Source: a bacterium (GTDB lineage Bacteria; UBP4; UBA4092; JAOAEQ01). From it: a stretch of DNA of 64,000 bases. The stretch is from NCBI GenBank assembly GCA_026416715.1, contig JAOAEQ010000003.1, positions 62,001-126,000 of the forward strand, in the 5' to 3' direction. Below, in pieces: positions 27,444-35,479 of the stretch. The notes below the pieces were generated by a model. The model saw nothing but the letters and a program-made list of their open reading frames with translations, was not told where the DNA came from and did no database searches. Every line of letters starts with the position of its first letter. Position 1 is the first letter of the stretch. The translations under genes and the position numbers were made by a program.

Positions 27444-29300
27444 ATGACGCCGCAAATTATAATTCAGAAATTTAAAGAGCCGTTTAAGAAAATCGTTAGG
27501 GTAACCTTACGAACGAAATTAATGATTGCATTTTTCCTTACCGTAATCGTTTGTTTAGCGGTAGTGTTCGTTTTATCCCAACGAGTTATCAAACATCGAT
27601 TCGATGAAATAGCTAAAGAGCAAATAACCGATGCATTATCTCGGATTGATAACGAACTGAAAATAACTGGAAATGAAATCACTGGCAAACTAGAAAAAAT
27701 CGCGCAAATAACTGAACTGAAACGGAAAATGCTGATGCGGTATGAAAGTTCCGGGTTCGATTATCTCGGGTTATCCAACCAATTGATAGATTTAATGCAA
27801 TCAACCGGGTTAGATATTCTAGAAATAACTGACCATGATGGGAAAGTTTTGGCATCAGCGCACGAACCTGGAAAAATCGGTTCCATCAAATCGGATGATG
27901 TCTTTCTGCAGACTGCGCTTACCGGAAAAAATGCTCAGGGGATTAGCATTGAGAATCTAGTTTCCGGAAGTTATTTGGCATTGAAATCGAGTGTACCGAT
28001 ATATCACCGAGGAGAAATTATCGGCGTACTTACCGGCGGATACTTAATGAATTCGGAATTTATCCAGCGATTGAAACGGGTTGGTGCGGTTGACCTTGGG
28101 CTGGTTCAAGGAAATAATCTGGTAGTGAGTACTCTCGTTGATAGTCAAGGGAAACCAATAACGCAACTACACCTAAGTGCTGAATTCTTGAGTTCAATTC
28201 GGTCGTCGAAAATCCCGTTGATGCAGCGGTTTGTTTTGAATCAAACCGAGTTCAGTATTGGTGGTATGCCGTTGATAACCGGAAACAAATCAGTAGGTAT
28301 TCTACTCGTTGCTGTATCACAGGAGAAACTCCAGCAGACAGTAGCAGATTTACGTCGTAATATTATCTGGTTTGGGTTTTTCGGTATGTGTATTGCGCTG
28401 TTGGTAGCATATCTTATTGCGAAACGAATCACGTATCCACTGGATAAATTGGTTGAAGGGTCAGTTGCAATTGCAAAAGGAGATTATGATATCCAAATTC
28501 CGATAACCAGCAAAGATGAACTTGGAGCGCTCGTATCATCTTATAACTATATGGCGAAAGAATTACGTGAGAATCGGGAGAAACTGATTACGGCAATGCG
28601 AGTTGCCGAATGGCAGGAAGTCGCTAAACGGATTGCGCATGAAATCAAAAATCCGTTAACTCCGATTCAGCTCTCAATCCAGAATCTTCAACAAAGTTAT
28701 AATCGCAAAGCGGCTAATTTTGATGAGGTATTGCAGGAGTCAACTCAAACGATTCTTGAGGAAGTCGAGAATCTCTATAAAATCGTCAACGCGTTCTCCG
28801 AATTCGCTCGGATGCCAAAACCCCAGCCGGAATGGATAGAATTGTCGGAAGTGATAGAAAGTACCGTTACCCTCTATTCCAGTGGACAAGACCAGATACA
28901 ATTTAAGGTTAAGGTAAACGAACAAATCCCGAAAATATATGCTGACCCGGAACAGTTACGGCGTGCGTTTTCAAACCTGATTAAAAACGCTATTGATGCA
29001 ATGCCGAACGGTGGAACGTTGACTATCTCCGTTCAGCCGACAATACTAAACGAGCGACCAGCGGTTCAAATATCTTTTGCTGATACTGGGGAAGGAATGA
29101 CGCAGGAAACGAAAAGTAAACTCTTTATGCCATATTTTTCTACTAAACAGAAAGGTACTGGACTGGGACTCTCCATGGTTGACCGTATCGTTTCCGACCA
29201 CGGGGGAAAAATTGAAGTTGTATCTGAAGTGAATCAAGGGAGTACGTTTATTATTGTTATCCCGGTTTACAATGAAGCATTTAACGTGTCGAAAGAATAA
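27444..29300 (+). CDS. NtrY-like membrane sensor histidine kinase
   Basis: Sensor kinase of 618 residues: membrane helix (about 25-45), a periplasmic Cache-type sensing domain of about 260 residues, a second helix (about 307-327), HAMP, a short linker, then HisKA with the NtrY-type H-box AKRIAHEIKNPLTPIQLS (His399). The ATPase domain has NLIKNAIDAM, DTGEGM and GTGLGLSMV. Unlike canonical NtrY, no PAS domain lies between HAMP and the H-box. ATG 27444 follows AAGGA; an ATG at 27426 in frame lies too close to the promoter. No response regulator is adjacent; the lone receiver at 22864 is the nearest. Confidence 0.9.
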   Translation: MTPQIIIQKFKEPFKKIVRVTLRTKLMIAFFLTVIVCLAVVFVLSQRVIKHRFDEIAKEQITDALSRIDNELKITGNEITGKLEKIAQITELKRKMLMRYESSGFDYLGLSNQLIDLMQSTGLDILEITDHDGKVLASAHEPGKIGSIKSDDVFLQTALTGKNAQGISIENLVSGSYLALKSSVPIYHRGEIIGVLTGGYLMNSEFIQRLKRVGAVDLGLVQGNNLVVSTLVDSQGKPITQLHLSAEFLSSIRSSKIPLMQRFVLNQTEFSIGGMPLITGNKSVGILLVAVSQEKLQQTVADLRRNIIWFGFFGMCIALLVAYLIAKRITYPLDKLVEGSVAIAKGDYDIQIPITSKDELGALVSSYNYMAKELRENREKLITAMRVAEWQEVAKRIAHEIKNPLTPIQLSIQNLQQSYNRKAANFDEVLQESTQTILEEVENLYKIVNAFSEFARMPKPQPEWIELSEVIESTVTLYSSGQDQIQFKVKVNEQIPKIYADPEQLRRAFSNLIKNAIDAMPNGGTLTISVQPTILNERPAVQISFADTGEGMTQETKSKLFMPYFSTKQKGTGLGLSMVDRIVSDHGGKIEVVSEVNQGSTFIIVIPVYNEAFNVSKE

Positions 29301-29368
29301 AAGTTCATTATTCAGTAATCGATAGAAATTTAATATTTTAATTTTATATTTTGAAAGGAAGATACCCT

Positions 29369-29743
29369 ATGTTTTGTCCGAAATGTCAAGCGGAATATGA
29401 AGTGGGAATAACTGAATGCTCTGATTGTCAGATTCCGTTAATGGAGCGATTACCTGAAGAAAAAGATAAACCGGTGCCAGAAGCGGAATTGGTGTCGGTT
29501 ATTCAAATTATGGATGAATCGGAAGCAGTATTCTATTGCGAATTGTTAAAACAATCGGGTATAACCGCTACGTTCCGTTCATTTATCATTCCGGGATATG
29601 ATGGAATAACAGAATCAACTCCATATAAAGGTGAAGTGTTGGTTCTCGAAGAAGATGCCGACCAAGCAGAACAGATTATAGCTGATTATTTAAAGACTCT
29701 CGATAATTTTGAACTTGAAGAAGAACCGGAAGAAGAACCATAA
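29369..29743 (+). CDS. Zinc-ribbon/DUF2007-like protein
   Basis: Protein of 124 residues. An N-terminal zinc ribbon (CPKCQ at 3-7, CSDCQ about 15 residues later) is followed by a domain resembling DUF2007 (LVSVIQIMDESEAVFYCELLKQSGI), and a very acidic tail ends the protein. DUF2007 is thought to be a ligand-binding or signalling domain, with no firm function. The ATG at 29369 follows GGAAG. A damaged copy lies directly downstream at 29828-30199. Confidence 0.75.
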   Translation: MFCPKCQAEYEVGITECSDCQIPLMERLPEEKDKPVPEAELVSVIQIMDESEAVFYCELLKQSGITATFRSFIIPGYDGITESTPYKGEVLVLEEDADQAEQIIADYLKTLDNFELEEEPEEEP

Positions 29744-29827
29744 AATGTATTTCAAATTTAGCATTTAGCATTTGAAATTTTAATAAACAATGTTAATTTT
29801 GCATTTTACGTTGAGATGGGTTTACCG

Positions 29828-30199
29828 ATGCCGTTTTGTCCGAAATGCCGAACTGAATATGAGTTTGGAATTATGAGATGTTCCGACTGCCAGATTCCGT
29901 TAGTCAGTCAGTTGCCGGAACCTAAATGAGCTGAAATTGAATCCGCAGCAGTACATTTATGTACTGTCGCAAGCGAATTTGAAGCTATCGTAATTTGTGA
30001 AATTTTAAAACAAGCGAATATAGAAGCGAGTTATCGGTCGTTAAAATTATCTCGATATATTGACCTTTCCATTGATGAACTGTTCAAAAGCTATTGGGGA
30101 GAAGTTATTGTTTTGGAAAAAGATTATAATGCTGCTAGAGAGATAGTTGCCGATTATTTGAAAAGTATAGAAGAAAATCGGCAACCAGAAGATAATTAA
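29828..30199 (+). pseudogene. Second zinc-ribbon/DUF2007-like gene with in-frame TGA
   Basis: This is a tandem paralogue of the upstream gene: MPFCPKCRTEYEFG and CSDCQIPLVSQLPEPK, then TGA at 29927-29929, after which the same frame continues for 90 codons (ILKQANIEASYRS, YWGEVIVLEKD, IVADYLKSIEENR) to TAA at 30197-30199. Homology on both sides of the stop shows that the full reading frame was once translated. TGA is a normal stop elsewhere in this window, so a recent nonsense mutation is the simplest reading. Confidence 0.75.
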
Positions 30200-30305
30200 T
30201 GAAGAGAATTTTTTAGCTTGTAATATATCTTCGATAGTAACACTAATAAAATCAATTAAAAATCTTCTTGTTGTAGGTTTGTCCAGTAAGCGGTTATTTA
30301 TTTGA

Positions 30306-30340
30306 CAAAATCAAACTCACCACTGGTAAGTTTGATTTTG
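30306..30340. other. 12-bp inverted repeat in a 460-base non-coding gap
   Basis: CAAAATCAAACT (30306-30317) is perfectly complementary to 30329-30340, with further pairing of ACC and GGT inside the loop. It lies between the DUF2007 pseudogene and the end of the convergent O-antigen ligase-like gene, so it may stop transcription from either side, though T runs are poor. I see no other feature in 30200-30659. Confidence 0.55.
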
Positions 30341-30659
30341 TGCGTCGTGGTATCCTATTTTAAAAAATGAAATTATGGAAATTGACCGTGTTACAGTTGG
30401 TTAAAGCATGACATAAAACATGGTTGATATGATATAAAGTACCGTTTCAAGAAATAATTATTTCTATCCTAGGATTAGACGTAGAGAAAGTTTTCGTGTA
30501 ACTTCATGATATTAATGGAGGACTATTTCTGAAGAAAAGAACCTGCTGGACTTATTCTTAGCGAAGATTTAAAAGCTGATTTAAGGAAGCTTTTGTAAAT
30601 ATATAGTCAGTTCACCGAAATAACCCATTGAGGTTTTGTTTACGCTTTCACGGAAACAA

Positions 30660-32450
30660 CTATTTATTCTTCGATAGTTCAGCGAATTTGAGCATCTCTG
30701 CCGTGGCTAACGCTTCTTTACCCTGTTCTGCATAAATCTGGGCAAGTTGATAGTGGTACGCGGGTTTATTCGGATAATGTGCAATCGCTAATTTCGCTTC
30801 TCGTTCCGCTTCCGGATATCTGCCGATAGCCCGATACGCTTCCGCTAAATCCGAATGATAATAGGCGGTATTTGGATTCAGTTTAACTGCGAGTTCTAGA
30901 TGTCGTATTCCCTGTTCAACTGCGTTCAATTGGAGAAGCGTATTGCCTAAATGTTGATGGTATTCAGAATTCATCGGGTCACAAACCAGCGCTGCTTTAT
31001 ATCCGGCAACCGCAGAAACCAGTTGTTTTTCTTTTAGTCGGGTCAGTGCAGTGTTAAAATAGAGTTGACCGAGATAAGGAGAATATACCGCAAAATACCA
31101 TACTCCAGCTAAGATAAGAAGAATAATACCAAAGATTACAAACGAAACTAACGAAGGTTTTTGAGGTTCAAGTTCAGATTGAGGTTTCGACGGACGAATT
31201 GACCCAATATATACCCCAAGGATACAACAAAAAAGATAAAACAATTCAAGCGTATAATATCCGAATCCGAAAAAACCGTCGGTAATAAACGCGAACAAAC
31301 TTCCCGATAAGGCATACGCAAGGTTCAATTCAGTTTTTTTCAAATACCTGAATGTGAAATACACCAGCGTAATCATTAATCCGATAAAACTTAAGAGCCC
31401 GAGTAAACCCTGTTCAACCCAAATCTGCAGGAATAGATTATGCGCATATTTCGTCTCGCCAACTCCGACCGGCTTATATTTCCCATACCGGATTGCAAAA
31501 CTCCCGATACCGGTTCCAACGAACGGATGGTCGGAAATCATCTGTTTAGCGATATTCCAATATTGGAATCGTTCACTAACCGTGCTGGTTGGTTTAGTCA
31601 ACCGTGAAGAGAATGTTTCCAATTTTTCCGATTGCAATTCCATTTTCGGAAATTGGGAACAGATTGTAATAAGAGCAATTGAGATGATAATCAAACTGCA
31701 AATCCAGAAGAGCTGGTTTAGATTGATTTGCTTTTTGAATAAAAATATTAGTGGAATTAACCCGAACATTGAACAAAGATATCCACCGCGGGAATAAGTA
31801 AATGCGAGTGCAGTCAGGAGAATTCCCGTTGCAATAAGGAGCAGAGTCTTTTTCCCAACTTGTGTTGAGTTTAAAAAGTAGTAAGTTGATATCGGGAGAA
31901 TCATTGCGAGAAAGAGCGCATATACATTTGGATTGCCGAACGTTCCGATAATCCGATGTGTCTGCAGTGCATGGAGTATCCCTGTATAATACTGGGTAGA
32001 AATTAAATCCGGATTCTGCGAAATTAGTTGAATTGTATACTTGAACCCATAAACATATTGATAAATACCATAACCCGCTTCAAGAATTCCGAGCAGAATC
32101 AATCCGTATCCGATAAATTCGTAAGCGGGACACTGCCGTGCAATCGGATAGGTTAGGGAACCAGATGAACTTAACCAATAGATAAGAAATCCGATGAACA
32201 GATTTAACCAACCGAGCCAACTGCCGTTAAGATATACCGCATTAAATATCGAGAATGCACTAAAAATGACATAAATCAGAAAAGCCGTTGCGACCGATTC
32301 CCATTTTCTGAAATAGTTTCTGGTCGGAATTAAGGCGACCGCTAAAATTATGAAAACGAAACTCTGGATGAGCACTTTAGACCAGAGATAAACTGCAGAT
32401 GGAAAGAGAACAATTATAGCTAGGAAAATAACAAGCAGCGAAGCAATCAT
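30660..32450 (-). CDS. O-antigen ligase/polymerase (Wzy-C) family protein with C-terminal TPRs
   Basis: Membrane protein of 596 residues with about twelve hydrophobic segments. A large periplasmic loop holds the Wzy_C landmarks: HPFVGTGIGSFAIRYG, then YAHNLFLQIWVEQG. The last roughly 120 residues form three TPR repeats (for example NSEYHQHLGNTLLQLNAVEQ). Family members join or polymerise glycans from undecaprenyl-diphosphate carriers, such as the WaaL ligase or Wzy polymerase, and some glycosylate proteins. TPR-tailed forms are common outside Proteobacteria. It lies 7 bases downstream of scpB on the same strand, a positional link only. Confidence 0.85.
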   Translation of the reverse strand: MIASLLVIFLAIIVLFPSAVYLWSKVLIQSFVFIILAVALIPTRNYFRKWESVATAFLIYVIFSAFSIFNAVYLNGSWLGWLNLFIGFLIYWLSSSGSLTYPIARQCPAYEFIGYGLILLGILEAGYGIYQYVYGFKYTIQLISQNPDLISTQYYTGILHALQTHRIIGTFGNPNVYALFLAMILPISTYYFLNSTQVGKKTLLLIATGILLTALAFTYSRGGYLCSMFGLIPLIFLFKKQINLNQLFWICSLIIISIALITICSQFPKMELQSEKLETFSSRLTKPTSTVSERFQYWNIAKQMISDHPFVGTGIGSFAIRYGKYKPVGVGETKYAHNLFLQIWVEQGLLGLLSFIGLMITLVYFTFRYLKKTELNLAYALSGSLFAFITDGFFGFGYYTLELFYLFCCILGVYIGSIRPSKPQSELEPQKPSLVSFVIFGIILLILAGVWYFAVYSPYLGQLYFNTALTRLKEKQLVSAVAGYKAALVCDPMNSEYHQHLGNTLLQLNAVEQGIRHLELAVKLNPNTAYYHSDLAEAYRAIGRYPEAEREAKLAIAHYPNKPAYHYQLAQIYAEQGKEALATAEMLKFAELSKNK

Positions 32451-32457
32451 TTAATCC

Positions 32458-33120
32458 TCAAGATGCTGATTCAGGATTGGTTTGTTCTTCAGGTTGGTTA
32501 GAATTTCCGATTTCATCAGGTTTACGTTCCGCTTCCGGTTGCGTCTGGGTAAAAAGGTCTATTCCAGTTTCAGTTGAGGCGGGACCAACCGCTGATTCCG
32601 GAACGACTTCTTCAATGGTCGGTAAATCGCTTAAATTCCGTAGTCCAAAATGGTCAAGAAACTCTTGCGTGGTTCCATAGAGTAACGGACGTCCGACAAC
32701 TTCTTTTCTGCCAGTAACCCGAATCAATTTTTTTTCAAGTAAGGTTTGGATAACACCACCGGAATCAACTCCACGAATAGCTTCAATTTCTGCACGCATT
32801 ACCGGTTGCCGATATGCGATGATCGTTAACGTTTCTAATGCTGGTTTGGTTAATCTGAATTTGGTGGTAGATTGAATTAGTTTCTTGACCCACTCTGCAT
32901 ATCTTGGTCGAGTAGCGAGTTGATATCCATTAGCGATTTCAACCAGTTGAATTGCGCGTCCGTTTTGAGAGTATTCCAACTTCAATTCTGCAAGCGCCTG
33001 TTTAATGGTAGCCTCATCAACATCTTCAATAATCTGTTTGAATTTTCGGATAGTTAACGGTTCATCGGCAACGAATAACAAAGACTCAATAATTGGTTTA
33101 ACTTCAGATATTTCGAGCAT
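32458..33120 (-). CDS. scpB: Segregation and condensation protein ScpB
   Basis: Winged-helix subunit of the Smc-ScpAB condensin. The 220 residues start with EISEVKPIIESLLFVADEPLT and contain ALETLTIIAYRQPVMRAEIE and GRPLLYGTTQEFLDHFGL, the standard ScpB blocks. The C-terminal 50 residues are acidic, Pro/Gln-rich and disordered. No scpA is adjacent within the window. It is followed closely by the O-antigen ligase-like gene. Confidence 0.95.
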   Translation of the reverse strand: MLEISEVKPIIESLLFVADEPLTIRKFKQIIEDVDEATIKQALAELKLEYSQNGRAIQLVEIANGYQLATRPRYAEWVKKLIQSTTKFRLTKPALETLTIIAYRQPVMRAEIEAIRGVDSGGVIQTLLEKKLIRVTGRKEVVGRPLLYGTTQEFLDHFGLRNLSDLPTIEEVVPESAVGPASTETGIDLFTQTQPEAERKPDEIGNSNQPEEQTNPESAS

Positions 33121-33180
33121 AATAATTTATTATATCCTATCTTGCAACATATACCCAAGCGCAACTCAGGTTTATTTAGC

Positions 33181-33210
33181 TTGACAATTATATCCTTTGA
33201 GAGAGATAAT
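33181..33210 (+). promoter_or_regulatory. Promoter of the tRNA-fMet gene
   Basis: Consensus TTGACA (33181-33186) and GATAAT (33205-33210) with 18-base spacing, 18 bases before the first base of the tRNA. Confidence 0.65.
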
Positions 33211-33228
33211 ATTATATGCAACTAATGA

Positions 33229-33305
<77 letters not shown>

Positions 33306-33318
33306 ATCGTGATCTGAG

Positions 33319-33349
33319 GCTGAATAATAATGATTATTCAGCTTTTTTA
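33319..33349 (+). terminator. Intrinsic terminator after tRNA-fMet
   Basis: GCTGAATAAT (33319-33328) pairs perfectly with ATTATTCAGC (33333-33342) over a four-base loop and is followed by TTTTTTA. It also lies just downstream of the convergent trkA-like gene. Confidence 0.9.
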
Positions 33350-33351
33350 TT

Positions 33352-34005
33352 TTAGTAGAATAACTCGCGAAACTGCTCGCGACTTGACGAAGGGATAATT
33401 GCGATAATCGTATCCCCTGGTTTCAGTTCTGTTTCCCCTTTAGGTATAACCACCGTTCTTTCGCGAATAACCGCAATTAGAATACAGTCGTTAGGTAATT
33501 GTATTTTTTGAATCTGTTTATTAACCACAGGTGCATCTTTTGATAGTTCTATTTTAACAATTTCAACATTTCCGCCTTGTAGTGAAAGCAACGGGATTAC
33601 CATACTCGAATCAACTTTCTCTTCTATCAAGGTATTAATAATTCGAGTACTATTTACCGTAACATCAATACCAAGCATTTGCATGATTTCTTCATTTTTC
33701 GGATCGTTAACCCGAGCAATAGTTTTTGGAATAAAATAAACAATTTTCGCCATCTGGCAGATAATCAGGTTATCTTCATCCGAACCGGTCACAGCAACTA
33801 AGACATCTGCCCGGTTCATCCCTGTAACTTTTAAGGTCTCGAGTTCAGCACCGTCACCGAGTATAACCGTTTCGCCTAATTCTTCGTTTAGTTTGGTATA
33901 TCGAGCTGGGTCTTTTTCAACGAGGAGAACCTCATGTCCTTCTGCTAATAGGACTTTGGTTAAGTTATACCCTACCTTCCCTCCACCTACGACAATAACA
34001 TACAT
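33352..34005 (-). CDS. TrkA/KtrA-type RCK regulatory protein (RCK_N + RCK_C)
   Basis: Cytoplasmic gating subunit of 217 residues. A Rossmann-type RCK_N domain (VVGGGKVGYNL, Glu at the end of the second strand in LLVEKD, then GDGAELETL) is followed by an RCK_C domain (about 135-217). Such proteins bind NAD(H) or ATP and open or close cation transporters. No TrkH/KtrB channel subunit is nearby. Instead it closes an operon with an APC permease, a USP protein and a second RCK_N protein, so it may regulate that permease (inference). Confidence 0.88.
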   Translation of the reverse strand: MYVIVVGGGKVGYNLTKVLLAEGHEVLLVEKDPARYTKLNEELGETVILGDGAELETLKVTGMNRADVLVAVTGSDEDNLIICQMAKIVYFIPKTIARVNDPKNEEIMQMLGIDVTVNSTRIINTLIEEKVDSSMVIPLLSLQGGNVEIVKIELSKDAPVVNKQIQKIQLPNDCILIAVIRERTVVIPKGETELKPGDTIIAIIPSSSREQFRELFY

Positions 34006-34075
34006 ACGATTATAACATCTTCAATCCAAACCAAATGCTATGATTTAATATTGGATTTTTGATTTTTTCCTTTTT

Positions 34076-34495
34076 TTATTTCTTTTTTCCGGATATTTTC
34101 GGAAATAACGTTTCTTTTAACATTTCGGTTATCATAATGGTCGGGCAAACCGTAATAATCCCAATTTCTTTAAACGCAGCCGCTCGTTTCGGGTCATAGA
34201 CTCGCGCGATACTCCGATTAATGCCAAATTTCTCTTTGACAAACTGTGCTGCCATTAAATTCATATTATCTGAATTAGTTACCGCAATAAATGCATCTAT
34301 TTTAGTTAATTCCGCTTCGCGAATAACCGCATCGTCAAGCCCATGGCCAACAAGGATTGTCCCTTTAAAGTTTTCATCGAGATGCTGAAACGCTTGCCGA
34401 TTCTCATCTATAATCGTAACTTTATGTCCTTCAGCATCTAGCTGGGATGCTAACCGTGCCCCCACTCGACCACAACCTAAAATGACGATTCGCAT
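34076..34495 (-). CDS. Single-domain TrkA-N (RCK_N) protein
   Basis: Protein of 139 residues consisting of one RCK_N nucleotide-binding domain (ILGCGRVGARLASQL, TIIDENRQAFQHL, GHGLDDAVIREA) and a Lys-rich end; the RCK_C half is missing. It pairs with the complete RCK protein 70 bases downstream. A two-gene arrangement, one RCK_N and one RCK_N-RCK_C, recalls the two halves of TrkA and could form a mixed ring. Confidence 0.88.
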   Translation of the reverse strand: MRIVILGCGRVGARLASQLDAEGHKVTIIDENRQAFQHLDENFKGTILVGHGLDDAVIREAELTKIDAFIAVTNSDNMNLMAAQFVKEKFGINRSIARVYDPKRAAAFKEIGIITVCPTIMITEMLKETLFPKISGKKK

Positions 34496-34589
34496 ACATA
34501 ACCTTTCTATTTTATAAACTGCAAATTAAGTACATTCTATAATAATATACCAATCCCAATACCTATGTCCCAAATTGATGACTTCGCAA

Positions 34590-35225
34590 TTATTTCTCTA
34601 GTTTTGGTCGGTCGATGATTACCTCGCAATGAGCGCGTCGAAGGAGAACATCCGTAGTTTTGCCCAGAACCATTTGCGCCGGGTTAACCCGAGGACGAAC
34701 GCCCATAACAATCATGTCTACATCATATTCCTTAGCGGAGCGGATGATTTCTTCCGCTGCAACTCGGGCACGTTCGATTTTCCGAATCGCGGGTAATCCA
34801 CGTAATTGAACAATCGCTTCAGCTCGGTCAAGCGCTTGTTTTGCTTTTTCTTCTTCTTTTGGCAACTTTGCTCCTAGCGGTAAAGTTCGTGGGACTTCAA
34901 CGATATACGTTAACACAATTTCAGCGTTCTGTTCAGCGCCGAGCCGACACGCGAGTTCTACTCCTCGGTCAGAATATGAAGTTCCCTGTGTAGGGACCAG
35001 AATTCGTTTAATTGCATCAACCGACCGTATTGCTTTAGCGACATCACGAGATACCATTGGCGGCGGATGCAGCATCCACCACATTATCCCGCTCAACGAT
35101 GCGGTAAAGAGCAGAGCGAGCAGCAATCCTATCCAGGAAAACGATATTTCCCCGGTAGACTGCGGGACAATCAATAATGATGAAACAAAATTAGTTGTGG
35201 TTTCGCTAGCAGTCGTTAATTGCAT
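34590..35225 (-). CDS. Membrane-anchored universal stress protein
   Basis: Protein of 211 residues. A membrane helix (about 30-50) precedes a UspA domain (about 73-211) that starts KRILVPTQGTSYSDRG and ends in the nucleotide-binding region MVLGKTTDVLLRRAHCEVI. USP domains bind ATP or cyclic nucleotides and commonly modulate transporters. The single N-terminal helix should hold it at the membrane near the APC permease encoded upstream. Confidence 0.85.
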   Translation of the reverse strand: MQLTTASETTTNFVSSLLIVPQSTGEISFSWIGLLLALLFTASLSGIMWWMLHPPPMVSRDVAKAIRSVDAIKRILVPTQGTSYSDRGVELACRLGAEQNAEIVLTYIVEVPRTLPLGAKLPKEEEKAKQALDRAEAIVQLRGLPAIRKIERARVAAEEIIRSAKEYDVDMIVMGVRPRVNPAQMVLGKTTDVLLRRAHCEVIIDRPKLEK

Positions 35226-35242
35226 ACATTTGATTTTAAAAT

Positions 35243-35479
35243 TTATCTTTTTGATTCGGATGTGATTTTTAGATTATTTATTGCCCGATAAAACAGCCAC
35301 ATCCGGTATACCCCAGCTAGAAAAAACAATATTCCGATTAGAACACCGTACCAGGTTGGGACTTTCAACGATCGATAAATTAAAATCGGACCAAGTATCG
35401 TTAAGATAATTCCGAATGCAATTCGGAAATAATCTAGCGTTGGAATACTAATTTTCTTAGGTGACATTTTCTGATTCAA
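35243..35479 (-). CDS. Small two-helix membrane protein
   Basis: Protein of 78 residues with two hydrophobic helices (about 18-36 and 44-62) and charged ends. Its start overlaps the 3' end of the APC permease gene by 23 bases (an internal ATG at 35467 still overlaps), indicating translational coupling. No family was recognised. It could be a small accessory subunit of the permease. Confidence 0.65.
   Translation of the reverse strand: MNQKMSPKKISIPTLDYFRIAFGIILTILGPILIYRSLKVPTWYGVLIGILFFLAGVYRMWLFYRAINNLKITSESKR

Noticed and set aside
29927-29929. TGA read as selenocysteine or as a recoded sense codon
   Set aside because: No SECIS-like context was seen, the aligned residue in the paralogue is not cysteine, and several genes here (for example proC and gltX) end in TGA.
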